DNA of 64,000 nt from Laceyella putida (GTDB taxonomy: Bacteria > Bacillota > Bacilli > Thermoactinomycetales > Thermoactinomycetaceae): positions 124,001-188,000 of the forward strand of contig NZ_JBHTBW010000047.1 of NCBI RefSeq assembly GCF_042665195.1. Reading direction: 5' to 3'. The translations under genes and the position numbers were made by a program. Position 1 is the first letter of the stretch. Each line of letters starts with the position of its first letter. Of the stretch, positions 33,117 through 41,551 are shown in pieces. The notes beneath the pieces are model-generated. The model saw only the letters and a program-made list of their open reading frames with translations, made no database searches and was not told the DNA's origin.

Positions 33117-33983
33117 ATGGAAAAGGTGAAAGTCTTTTGTGATAGCACAGCCGATATCCCGCAATACCTGATCGAAGAATTGGATATCAAGGTGATCCCG
33201 GTCAAGGTGCAGGTGGCCGGAGAATCGTATTTGGACCGTGTGACGATTACACCCGGCCAATTTTACGAAAAGATGAAAAGCACCCCTGAACTGCCTATGA
33301 CTTCGCAACCTTCACCGGTTGAAATCACTGAGGCGTATCGACAAGCAATTGAAGCCGGGGCGACGGAAATCCTGTCGATCCATATCTCTTCCAAGATGAG
33401 CGGCACTTACCAAACCGCCTTGCTTGCCAAGTCGATGATCGAAGAAGAGTATCCCGAGGCACGGATCGTGGTGGTGGATAGCCGGGCGGTGACGTACGCA
33501 TTGGGCGTGCTGGTGGTGATGGCGGCACGGGCGGCAAAAGAAGGAAAATCGATGGCCGAGTTGCAGGAGTTGGTCCAGCGCATACGTGACAAACAAGTCC
33601 TGGTTGCCTTGGTCGATACTTTGGAATATCTCCAGAAAGGCGGCCGGATTGGGAAAGCTTCCGCGCTGGTCGGTTCACTCTTAAACATCAAGCCGATCAT
33701 TTCAATTAATGACGATGGCGAAATCTACGCCATTGAAAAAGCGCGCGGGAAAAACAAAGCGCAAGCGAAAGCGTTTGAGCTCTTAAAAGAAAAGGTGCCG
33801 ACAGGAGCGGTAAGCGCGGCCATTCTCCATGCCGATGAAGAGGAGCAAGCCGAAATCTGGTTGGAGAAAGCCAAAGAGATGTTCGATGTGCGGGAAGTGG
33901 TCGTGGTGGATCTAGGCCCAGCGGTGGGAACCCATGCGGGACCGGGCACGATTGGCTGCTTGCTGGTTCCTTTGGATGAATGA
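33117..33983 (+). CDS. DegV-family fatty-acid-binding protein (FakB-like)
   Basis: 288 residues. The DegV fold begins VKVFCDSTADIPQYL; TSQPSPVEITEAY, ILSIHISSKMSGTYQTA and VVDSRAVTYALG are characteristic lipid-pocket segments. GPAVGTHAGPGTIGCLLVP ends the protein. It is the probable FakB partner of FakA, 19 bp upstream. Which fatty acids it binds cannot be told. The start follows GGGAGGTG. Confidence 0.92.
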   Translation: MEKVKVFCDSTADIPQYLIEELDIKVIPVKVQVAGESYLDRVTITPGQFYEKMKSTPELPMTSQPSPVEITEAYRQAIEAGATEILSIHISSKMSGTYQTALLAKSMIEEEYPEARIVVVDSRAVTYALGVLVVMAARAAKEGKSMAELQELVQRIRDKQVLVALVDTLEYLQKGGRIGKASALVGSLLNIKPIISINDDGEIYAIEKARGKNKAQAKAFELLKEKVPTGAVSAAILHADEEEQAEIWLEKAKEMFDVREVVVVDLGPAVGTHAGPGTIGCLLVPLDE

Positions 33984-34012
33984 TGATTCCCTGTCGTGGT
34001 TGAGGTGGAAAA

Positions 34013-34669
34013 ATGAAGTATCGTACTGTTTTTGATATTATTGGCCCCATCATGATCGGCCCATCCAGTTCTCATACGGCCGGCGCGGCGCGAATTGGAC
34101 GCGCGGCCAGAACGATCTTCGGACGCAAACCCAAGCGGGCGCTCATTACCCTGTACGGGTCGTTTGCGAAAACGTATCGCGGGCATGGAACCGATGTTGC
34201 ACTGGCTGGTGGACTTTTAGATTTTGATACTTTTGATAAACGAATGGTGCATTCACTCAATATTGCTCGCGAAGAAGGGATCGAGATCATCTTTCAAGAA
34301 TCAGATGAGTTGACGGAACATCCCAATACGGCCCGGATACGTTTGGAGGATGAAGAAGGCAGTGTGGAAGTGGTGGGCGTCTCGATTGGTGGCGGCAAGA
34401 TGGAGATTATCGAGCTGAACGGTTTTGACTTGAAGTTATCCGGCAATGATCCGGTGTTGCTGGTCTTGCACCAAGACCAATATGGCGCGGTGGCCAAGGT
34501 GGCTACCGTGTTGGCCAAACATCAAATCAATATCGCATTCATGCAAGTTTCGCGGAAAGAAAAAGGGTCGCAAGCACTGATGTCGATCGAAACGGATCAA
34601 AAAGTCGAGGCCGGGGTGCAAGCGGAGATCGGTAGTTTGCCCGGCATCCATGCTGTGACGATTTTATAA
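34013..34669 (+). CDS. sdaAB: L-serine dehydratase, beta subunit
   Basis: 218 residues. An iron-sulfur L-serine deaminase subunit producing pyruvate and ammonia together with SdaAA. YRTVFDIIGPIMIGPSSSHTAGA and GSFAKTYRGHGTDVALAGG are characteristic; an ACT domain covers about residues 145-218 (VLLVLHQDQYGAVAKVATVL). The alpha subunit is the next gene, but a strong terminator-like hairpin lies between them. Confidence 0.96.
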   Translation: MKYRTVFDIIGPIMIGPSSSHTAGAARIGRAARTIFGRKPKRALITLYGSFAKTYRGHGTDVALAGGLLDFDTFDKRMVHSLNIAREEGIEIIFQESDELTEHPNTARIRLEDEEGSVEVVGVSIGGGKMEIIELNGFDLKLSGNDPVLLVLHQDQYGAVAKVATVLAKHQINIAFMQVSRKEKGSQALMSIETDQKVEAGVQAEIGSLPGIHAVTIL

Positions 34670-34674
34670 TCGAG

Positions 34675-34710
34675 AGAAAACCGCCGTTCATTGTCGTACG
34701 GCGGTTTTCT
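34675..34710 (+). terminator. Strong hairpin/terminator between sdaAB and sdaAA
   Basis: A 13-bp perfect stem (AGAAAACCGCCGT/ACGGCGGTTTTCT) with a 10-nt loop begins 6 nt after the sdaAB stop. The T tract forms the last part of the stem. It suggests that sdaAA is at least partly transcribed separately, or that the ratio of the two subunits is set here. Confidence 0.75.
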
Positions 34711-34835
34711 ATGACGGATGATATTGGCAAAACATTGTCGTGCGGTTGGTTTATGATAAAAGCAGAAGCGTTCGGCTGATTGCTTTAACGATCGGGTTTA
34801 TAAACTTTTCTCTTATGGATAAGGAGATTGGAACG

Positions 34836-35729
34836 ATGAAGTTTCGGACCGTAGCAGAATTGGTGGAGTTGGCGGAAACAGAACAACTGAAGATATCAGA
34901 TGTGATGCTCGCTTACGAATCAACGGTGTTTAATCGCCCGCAAGCGGACATTTTTGAAGAGATGGGACGCAATCTCGATGTGATGAAAGAGGCCATCGAG
35001 CGGGGATTGACCGAAGACATTCGCTCGCATAGCGGACTGACGGGCGGAGATGCCAAAAAAATACAGGAATACAAGAAGACGGCGCCTGTCTTGTTATCAG
35101 GCACGACCGTGTTGGATGCGGTTTCACGGGCGACTGCCGTTTCGGAAGTGAATGCGGCGATGGGCACGATTGTCGCTACCCCGACGGCGGGTGCGTGCGG
35201 GATTTTGCCTGGCACGATTTTTACGGCGGCGGAAAAATTGGGTTCTGATCGGGACACGATGGTTCGTGGGCTCTTCACCGCAGGGGCGATCGGTTTTTGC
35301 ATTGCCAACAACGCATGCATTTCCGGCGCGGCCGGAGGTTGCCAAGCCGAAGTGGGTTCCGCTACCGCGATGGCGGCCGCGGCAGTGGTGGAAATGGCCG
35401 GAGGCACCCCGTCGATGTCCGCTGAAGCGGTCGCCATCGCTTTGAAAAACATGTTGGGTTTGGTTTGTGACCCGGTCGCCGGTTTGGTGGAGGCGCCCTG
35501 TGTTAAACGAAATGCGATGGGGGCCGCCATTGCCATGGTGGCGGCGGATATGGCGATGGCGGGGGTAAAGAGTGTGATCCCGACAGATGAAGTGATCGAG
35601 GCCATGTACAAAATCGGCCAAACGATGCCGGTAGCCCTGAAGGAAACGGCACTCGGCGGTTTGGCCGCCACTCCCACCGGACGTGTGTTGGAACGCCAAA
35701 TCTTTGGGTCCATCAACAAAAAATCATGA
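34836..35729 (+). CDS. sdaAA: L-serine dehydratase, alpha subunit
   Basis: 297 residues. It carries the catalytic iron-sulfur cluster cysteines (NACISGAAGGCQAEVG, LVCDPVAGLVEAPCVKRNA). SHSGLTGGDAKKIQEYK and TPTAGACGILPG are also conserved. The ATG at 34836 follows AAGGAGATT; the frame is open back to 34740 but without a ribosome-binding site. The stop overlaps recG by 4 nt. Confidence 0.96.
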   Translation: MKFRTVAELVELAETEQLKISDVMLAYESTVFNRPQADIFEEMGRNLDVMKEAIERGLTEDIRSHSGLTGGDAKKIQEYKKTAPVLLSGTTVLDAVSRATAVSEVNAAMGTIVATPTAGACGILPGTIFTAAEKLGSDRDTMVRGLFTAGAIGFCIANNACISGAAGGCQAEVGSATAMAAAAVVEMAGGTPSMSAEAVAIALKNMLGLVCDPVAGLVEAPCVKRNAMGAAIAMVAADMAMAGVKSVIPTDEVIEAMYKIGQTMPVALKETALGGLAATPTGRVLERQIFGSINKKS

Positions 35730-37774
35730 AATTAAGCCAAATTCCTGTTGATGTCCTTTCCGGAGTGGGAGAGCAGCGGAAACAAGATTTGGCCGAGCTG
35801 GGGATTCATACAATTGCCGATTTGCTGGCGCATTACCCTTATCGCTATGAGGATTACCGCTTAAGTGATTTGGCGCAAGCCGGACATGACGAAAAGGTGA
35901 CGGTGCGGGGCCGGGTGTATGGCCAGCCCAGTGTCCGTTGGTTTAATAAAAAGAAATCGCGCATGACCGCCAAGTTGGATGTGGACGGCGTGACGGTTCA
36001 TGCGATCTGGTTTAACCAAGCTTACCTGAAGAACAAGATCCAAGCGGGGCAAACCCTGATGGTCTCCGGGAAATGGGATCGCCACCGCCTGCAAATCACG
36101 GTTGACCGCACGTTTGTCAGCCCGGCGGAACAGGAAAAGCACATGGGGCGACTAGAGCCGGTTTACTCTGTCACCAGCTCCATCAAGATGCATTGGTTGC
36201 GCAAATTGATTTATGAGGCGTTTCTCCAATATGGGCGCGAGATTGAAGAAGTGTTGCCGCAGGAGTTGTGTGAACGCTATAAGTTGATTCCCCGCGCCAA
36301 GGCCATGTACTATCTTCATTTTCCCAAAGGCAAAGAGGAAGGATTGCAGGCGCGCCGCCGGATGGTGTACGAGGAATTGTTGTTGTATGAACTTAAAATC
36401 ATGTGGTTAAGGAAGATAAACCGAACTGAGGTGGCGGGCATTGTTCACTCTTTCCCTGATGACCAAGTAGAGGCCTTTGTCCAGCAACTGGCTTTTCCGC
36501 TGACAGGGGCGCAGCGACGCGTGGTGAGGGAAATTCTCACCGATATGCGGTCCCCTTATCAGATGAACCGTTTGTTGCAAGGGGATGTGGGGTCCGGGAA
36601 AACGGTGGTTGCCGCGATTGCCCTATATGCCAACTTTTTAAGCGGTCACCAAGGGGCGCTGATGGTGCCAACGGAGATTTTGGCTGATCAGCATGCCATC
36701 TCCATCACCAAGTTGCTGTCTCCATGTGGCGTGAATGTCGTTTCGCTAACCGGAAGCATGACCGCCCGGGAGCGGCGGGAAGCATTGGGCCAGATTCAAA
36801 TGGGCTTGGCCGATGTCGTTGTCGGAACGCATGCCCTGATCCAAGATGCGGTCGTCTATCGCAACTTGGGCTTGGTGATCATGGATGAGCAACACCGCTT
36901 TGGCGTGAAGCAACGGGCCACCTTAAGGGAAAAGGGGGAAGTGCCTGACGTGCTGCATATGACAGCGACCCCGATTCCGCGCACGCTGGCGATTACGGTG
37001 TTTGGAGAGATGGACGTATCGACGATTGACGAGATGCCGGCCGGTCGGCAACCGATCGATACGTACTGGGTGAAAAAGGAACTGTGGCCCCGGATTGTCA
37101 ACTTTATTGCCAAAGAGTGCGGTAGTGGCCGCCAAGCCTACGTGATTTGTCCGCTCATCGAAGAGTCGGAGAAATTGGACTTGGAGAACGCGCAAGAAGT
37201 GTTTGAACAGCTGGCCACCACATTGGCGCCCATCCGTGTCGGGCTGTTGCACGGTCGGATGACCCCCGCGGAAAAAGAAGAAGTGATGCGGTGTTTTGCG
37301 GATAATGAGGTGCAAGTGCTGGTATCGACCACCGTGGTGGAAGTGGGGGTCAACGTGCCCAATGCGACCGTGATGGTGATCTACGATGCCGATCGCTTTG
37401 GCCTTGCGCAATTGCACCAATTGCGCGGTCGGGTGGGGCGGGGCGGAGGCGCTTCCACGTGTGTGCTGGTGGCGGACCCCAAGTCGGAAATGGGAGTCGA
37501 ACGGATGCGCATTATGACCGAAACGACGGATGGATTTGAAATCTCCCGCCGTGACTTGGAATTGCGGGGGCCGGGTGATTTTCTGGGAGTGAAACAGAGT
37601 GGCTTGCCCGAGTTTAAACTGGCCGATTTAACTGAAGATGTACGGGTGTTGGAAGTGGCGCGCTCCGATGCGGCACAACTGGTGAATCAGCCCGATTTCG
37701 CCACCCGCCCCGAGTGGAGGCCTCTATATGAATACTTGCAGGAAGAAAACTTGGAAACGCTTAGTTTCGACTAA
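35726..37774 (+). CDS. recG: ATP-dependent DNA helicase RecG
   Basis: 682 residues. It remodels stalled forks and branched recombination intermediates. An N-terminal wedge/OB domain (about 60-150) is followed by a superfamily 2 helicase core: LLQGDVGSGKTVVA (near 285), VIMDEQHRFGVKQR (DEQH box), MTATPIPRTLA and QLRGRVGRGG. TRAM-like C-terminal hook residues are present. It starts within the sdaAA stop (ATGA), as in B. subtilis, where recG also follows sdaAA. Confidence 0.97.
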   Translation: MKLSQIPVDVLSGVGEQRKQDLAELGIHTIADLLAHYPYRYEDYRLSDLAQAGHDEKVTVRGRVYGQPSVRWFNKKKSRMTAKLDVDGVTVHAIWFNQAYLKNKIQAGQTLMVSGKWDRHRLQITVDRTFVSPAEQEKHMGRLEPVYSVTSSIKMHWLRKLIYEAFLQYGREIEEVLPQELCERYKLIPRAKAMYYLHFPKGKEEGLQARRRMVYEELLLYELKIMWLRKINRTEVAGIVHSFPDDQVEAFVQQLAFPLTGAQRRVVREILTDMRSPYQMNRLLQGDVGSGKTVVAAIALYANFLSGHQGALMVPTEILADQHAISITKLLSPCGVNVVSLTGSMTARERREALGQIQMGLADVVVGTHALIQDAVVYRNLGLVIMDEQHRFGVKQRATLREKGEVPDVLHMTATPIPRTLAITVFGEMDVSTIDEMPAGRQPIDTYWVKKELWPRIVNFIAKECGSGRQAYVICPLIEESEKLDLENAQEVFEQLATTLAPIRVGLLHGRMTPAEKEEVMRCFADNEVQVLVSTTVVEVGVNVPNATVMVIYDADRFGLAQLHQLRGRVGRGGGASTCVLVADPKSEMGVERMRIMTETTDGFEISRRDLELRGPGDFLGVKQSGLPEFKLADLTEDVRVLEVARSDAAQLVNQPDFATRPEWRPLYEYLQEENLETLSFD

Positions 37775-37776
37775 CG

Positions 37777-37808
37777 ACCCCGTCCGATGGAGACGGGGTT
37801 TCTTTTTT
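37777..37808 (+). terminator. Intrinsic terminator after recG
   Basis: ACCCCGTC/GACGGGGT stem with a 7-nt loop, then TTTCTTTTTT. Confidence 0.92.
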
Positions 37809-37941
37809 CGGTTCGTTGGCAGGTGAATCGTTGCGATCCGCAAAAGGCGGAGTGTTCCTTTGGGTCCGCTTTAGAGCAACACAATCATGCCAGAGGGGAA
37901 ATGCATAAGATGAAACGTGGAATCAACGGGAGGTGAGCAGC

Positions 37942-38244
37942 GTGAATAAAAGTGCGTTTTATCGTGAACTCGTGCAAGAGATCAACCAGACAGTGGGAAG
38001 GGAAGCGGTGACGGCCGACCAATTGAGGTCCTTGGTATACCAAGCGAAAATGATTCGCCAATCCCAAGGGCTCATGGGATTGTTGTCCTTTGCGAACCAG
38101 TTGCCATCCCGTTTTCTGACGCCGCAGGAAGTGCAAATGATTCAGCGGTCGCCGCGGTATAGGGAATTATCCAACAAAACGATCCAGATGTTGGTGTTAG
38201 AAGGAGTGATCAAACCGTTTGAGGCCAACATGGTGCTTCGCTGA
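37942..38244 (+). CDS. Unknown helical protein, 100 residues
   Basis: Not recognised. Soluble and predicted mostly helical, with no cysteines and no signal peptide. Notable segments are TADQLRSLVYQAKMIRQSQG and FLTPQEVQMIQRSPRYREL. Start GTG at 37942, 7 nt after GGAGGT; GTG at 37933 overlaps that box. It has a good ribosome-binding site and codon use like its neighbours, so it is probably real. Placed after the recG terminator and before another unknown gene. I considered the small sporulation proteins (SpoVIF type) but cannot match it. Confidence 0.75.
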   Translation: MNKSAFYRELVQEINQTVGREAVTADQLRSLVYQAKMIRQSQGLMGLLSFANQLPSRFLTPQEVQMIQRSPRYRELSNKTIQMLVLEGVIKPFEANMVLR

Positions 38245-38345
38245 CCGGTGGGATTTAGGCGTAAGGGCTGGGTATTCGTCCAAACGGGGATTGCCTTGTT
38301 TTCATATGGTATATGGATTGATTTGACCTAAGGGAGAGGAAAGGA

Positions 38346-38849
38346 ATGAAGAGTAAAAACCAAAAAAAGCGTATGCATAAATCATCGGTTGACAAGCAAG
38401 CCGACATGAAAAAGCAAACCCTGCGGGAACAAAGCATGAAACAGCCCGTATTTGGTTTTATCGATGAAATCGAGTGGGAGCAAGCCGAGGACTTTGCGGG
38501 GCAAGAGAAGCCGACAGCGGAAGCTTTCCCCGGTTTTGTTGGGGATAGTTGGGATGAAGACTGGATTTTTGGCGGATTGGAGCTGGATGAAGAACCCGCA
38601 CCGGATGGCGTGGAGAAGACGAAAAGCGGCGGCGGCAAAAAGAAAAAGCCTTTCCATCATGAGGAGTCGGCGCGGGAGGAGGCGGAATTCTTTGGCTTTT
38701 CCGATAGGCCTGTCGAGTCGCAAACGGAAGTAGAAGAATATCCTCCTTCTTTTGACGAAGAATCCCAACTCCACTTGGCGAAACAAGGCAAAAAATCGAG
38801 AAGAAAGCACAAACCGAAAAACGGACATAAAAAAAAGGCTCGCGAATGA
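38346..38849 (+). CDS. Unknown charged protein with basic ends and an acidic core, 167 residues
   Basis: Not recognised. The N-terminus (KSKNQKKRMHKSS) and C-terminus (KKSRRKHKPKNGHKKKARE) are strongly basic; the middle is acidic and rich in aromatic residues (FIDEIEWEQAEDFAG, FVGDSWDEDWIFGGLELDEE). Low complexity suggests a disordered nucleic-acid- or coat-binding protein, perhaps a spore protein, but this is inference. The start follows GGGAGAGGAAAGGA. The stop codon lies in the loop of a hairpin whose T tract faces the other strand. Confidence 0.7.
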   Translation: MKSKNQKKRMHKSSVDKQADMKKQTLREQSMKQPVFGFIDEIEWEQAEDFAGQEKPTAEAFPGFVGDSWDEDWIFGGLELDEEPAPDGVEKTKSGGGKKKKPFHHEESAREEAEFFGFSDRPVESQTEVEEYPPSFDEESQLHLAKQGKKSRRKHKPKNGHKKKARE

Positions 38850-38858
38850 CGCGAGCCT
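38829..38858 (-). terminator. Intrinsic terminator reading on the - strand
   Basis: AGGCTCGCG/CGCGAGCCT, a perfect 9-bp stem with a 5-nt loop, followed on the - strand by eight T residues. On the + strand no T tract follows. No - strand gene is evident to its right (38859-39101), so its client is unknown. Confidence 0.7.
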
Positions 38859-39101
38859 GATGGTATCTTCCACAACAATGTGTCAGATACTTAATGGGAG
38901 AGGAGAAACCGGAGGAAGAGCTTATGGGGAAACGTAAGTCTTCTCCGCGGTTTTGACAACATCATCGCGACGCTGTCATCTATTATGATTGCCCGTTTGT
39001 TCTTTTTTAAACTCCCTTTTCTAATTATTTTATTTTGCCGCTTCTTTATGGTAGGATTAAACGTGTTATTTTAAACGCAAAGAGAAGCAAGGTGACGATC
39101 C

Positions 39102-39674
39102 ATGCGAATTATTGCTGGCACGCGCAAAGGGACGCGGTTGAAAATGGTGCCGGGTCAACATGTTCGCCCGACGGCCGATCGTGTGAAAGAATCGCTGTTT
39201 TCTGTGATCGGGCCGTTTTTTGACGGTGGATACGCACTCGATTTGTTTGCCGGAACGGGTTCGTTGGGCTTGGAAGCACTTAGCCGGGGAGTGGAACGCG
39301 CTTTTTTTGTGGATCAATCGCGGACAAGTTGTGAGACGGTTAAAGCCAACGCGGAAGTGGCGAGATTGGCAGACCAGGTGGAGATTATACGTCGTGATGC
39401 CCGCGCTGCGTTAAAGGCTTTGAACGAACGTGGCATTCGATTTGACATCATTTTTCTCGATCCGCCTTACCATAAACATTTGCTCATTCCCGCCTTGGAA
39501 CAAATTGCCGAATTCGCCTTATTGACTGAAGATGGGGTGGTGGTGGCTGAGCACCCCAGCCAGATGGAAATGCCACAAACGGTTGGGCAACTAACTTCTT
39601 ATCGCAGCTTAAGCTATGGTGACATCACAATAACCTTATACTCTTGGGAAGAGAAAGAAGGGGAACACGCATGA
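39102..39674 (+). CDS. rsmD: 16S rRNA (guanine-966-N2) methyltransferase RsmD
   Basis: 190 residues. MRIIAGTRKGTRLK, RPTADRVKESLFSVIG, the SAM motif DLFAGTGSLGLEALSRG (near 47) and the catalytic FLDPPYHKH (near 126). Modifies G966 in assembled 30S particles. Known as YlbH in B. subtilis and paired there with coaD, as here; the two overlap by 4 nt. The start follows GCAAGGTGA. Confidence 0.96.
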   Translation: MRIIAGTRKGTRLKMVPGQHVRPTADRVKESLFSVIGPFFDGGYALDLFAGTGSLGLEALSRGVERAFFVDQSRTSCETVKANAEVARLADQVEIIRRDARAALKALNERGIRFDIIFLDPPYHKHLLIPALEQIAEFALLTEDGVVVAEHPSQMEMPQTVGQLTSYRSLSYGDITITLYSWEEKEGEHA

Positions 39675-40153
39675 AGGTAGCCGTTTATCCTGGTAGTTTC
39701 GATCCGATTACATATGGCCATCTGGATATCATTGAGCGCGGAGCCAAAGTGTTCGACAAGATTATTGTGGCCGTTCTGGTCAATTCATCTAAAAATCCCC
39801 TGTTCAGTGTCGAGGAGCGCAAGGAGTTGATCCGTGAAGCGACCGGGCATTTGTCCATTGTGGAAGTGGACAGTTTTGATGGACTGCTCGTCGATTATCT
39901 GCACAAGCGGCAGGCCCAGGTCATCTTGCGCGGGCTCAGGGCCATTTCCGACTTTGAATATGAATTGCAGCTCGCCTCGATCAACCGGCAATTGAGCAAT
40001 CAAGTGGAAACCTTTTTCTTGATGACGAGCAATGACCATTCGTTCATCAGCTCGGGGATGGTGAAGGAAGTGGCTAAATACGGTGCCGATGTGAAAGAGC
40101 TGGTGCCGCCGAATGTCGCGCAAGCGTTGGCGCAAAAGTTTAACCGCAAGTAG
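39671..40153 (+). CDS. coaD: Phosphopantetheine adenylyltransferase
   Basis: Fourth step of coenzyme A synthesis, ATP plus 4'-phosphopantetheine to dephospho-CoA. 160 residues. The nucleotidyltransferase motif YPGSFDPITYGHLDI is at the N-terminus, RGLRAISDFEYELQLA is near 89, and FISSGMVKEVA carries the second ATP-binding motif. The ATG at 39671 follows AAGGGGAA; a longer frame would lie inside rsmD. Together with coaBC (11805), two of the CoA genes are in this window. Confidence 0.97.
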   Translation: MKVAVYPGSFDPITYGHLDIIERGAKVFDKIIVAVLVNSSKNPLFSVEERKELIREATGHLSIVEVDSFDGLLVDYLHKRQAQVILRGLRAISDFEYELQLASINRQLSNQVETFFLMTSNDHSFISSGMVKEVAKYGADVKELVPPNVAQALAQKFNRK

Positions 40154-40202
40154 ATTGGATTGACCCGTGAGTGCAAATCGAACCATACGTTGCAAGCAAA
40201 GG

Positions 40203-40229
40203 GCTCTCACGCTTCAAACGCATGAGAGC
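40203..40229. terminator. Weak hairpin between coaD and ylbJ
   Basis: GCTCTCA/TGAGAGC with an inner GC/GC pair lies between the convergent coaD and ylbJ genes. T tracts are poor on both sides. Confidence 0.4.
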
Positions 40230-40242
40230 TCACCCATTTCCC

Positions 40243-41454
40243 TCAGGAAGCGGAACCTTGGCGTATGCGTTCGCGTAAGATAAAGATACCACTCAAAAAC
40301 AGGATGGACATGGAAGTCCATTCCAGCCCTGTCCACAGCGGAGTTTGTACTGGTTGAAAAACGGACACGGCAGTGGGTAAATGGTGCAAGTGCTTTTGCA
40401 AAAGCGGAAACAAAAGAATCGTTAAGATGCTGGAAATCGCCGCATGTAAAATTCGCGCAATAAAGTAAGGGGCATACCGGATATCGGTTCGGCTGATCAT
40501 GCTGGCCACTTGGGCGTGGATGGAAAGCCCATTAAACCCGATGACGAGGCTGACGATGGTTAATTTGAGCACCAGCGGAATGGCCGGTGAAGTGGCGCTG
40601 GCCAGCTGAGATCCCAATGTGATTTCAAATACCCCCGCCATGATCGCTTCCGCGAAACTGGACGGAAAAGAAAAAAATTCCAAGATCCAAGCGATTCCCT
40701 TGATGAAGAGTGTTGTTACGCCTACGTAATTGACCAGTTGGGTGAGCACCGAGAACATCATGATAAAACCGCCGATCAACAAGAGCGTTTGCACAGCTGA
40801 AGTCACGGCTTGGCCGATCAATTGTCCGAGTGTTCTGCCATCTTGCAGGCGGGCGCGATGCATGGCTCGCAACGCTCTCAACAGGATGAAACCGGCTTTT
40901 TTTCCAGGTGGTTTCGATGGAGGTGCTTTCGGTTCGTGAAAGCGCATGAGAAACCCCACGGCAATTGCGCCCAGATAATGGGCTAAAGCCAAAATGATGC
41001 CGACGGAGGTGCTCTCAAAGAAACCCACGGCAACGGCTCCAAAGATAAACAGCGGGCCAGCGGTGCTGGTAAAGGAAACGAGGCGTTCGCCTTCTTCCCG
41101 CGAGATCAGCCCTTGTTCACGCAAGCGCGAGGTGAGTTTGGCTCCCATGGGATTGCCGGAAATTAAGCCAACCGCCATGACGAAACCACCGGCACCGGGT
41201 ACGCGAAACAGTGGTCGCATCAACGGTTCTAACAAGATACCCATAAAATGGACGACTCCGAAGCCCATCATCATCTCGGCGGTGATAAAAAAGGGAAGCA
41301 GCGCAGGGAATACTACATCCCACCAGATCGACAGTCCCCTGATGGAAGAGCGAAAGGCCTGTTCAGGATACATGAGCAGAACAACTGCGATAAAGAAGGC
41401 GATAAACGCGAACGTGACGGTTTTCAATTGACTTCGGAGAAGGGGTTGCATCAT
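40243..41454 (-). CDS. ylbJ: Sporulation integral membrane protein YlbJ
   Basis: A 403-residue polytopic membrane protein (about eight helices) of the nucleoside-recognition (Gate) family. SIWWDVVFPALLPFFITAEMMMGFGVV and GLISGNPMGAKLTSRLREQG are conserved in YlbJ, which is needed for spore cortex formation in B. subtilis. The end at 40243 is convergent with coaD. The start at 41454 is preceded on the - strand by GAGGAGAG. It is divergent from the patatin gene, the same local arrangement as ylbJ-ylbK in Bacillus. Confidence 0.92.
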   Translation of the reverse strand: MMQPLLRSQLKTVTFAFIAFFIAVVLLMYPEQAFRSSIRGLSIWWDVVFPALLPFFITAEMMMGFGVVHFMGILLEPLMRPLFRVPGAGGFVMAVGLISGNPMGAKLTSRLREQGLISREEGERLVSFTSTAGPLFIFGAVAVGFFESTSVGIILALAHYLGAIAVGFLMRFHEPKAPPSKPPGKKAGFILLRALRAMHRARLQDGRTLGQLIGQAVTSAVQTLLLIGGFIMMFSVLTQLVNYVGVTTLFIKGIAWILEFFSFPSSFAEAIMAGVFEITLGSQLASATSPAIPLVLKLTIVSLVIGFNGLSIHAQVASMISRTDIRYAPYFIARILHAAISSILTILLFPLLQKHLHHLPTAVSVFQPVQTPLWTGLEWTSMSILFLSGIFILRERIRQGSAS

Positions 41455-41551
41455 TTTTATTCTCTCCTCATGGACAACTCAGTCACTAACATGTCTACGT
41501 GGCACATGGATGATTTAGACCGTTAATCGTGGAAAGAATGGAGGGAGGTCT

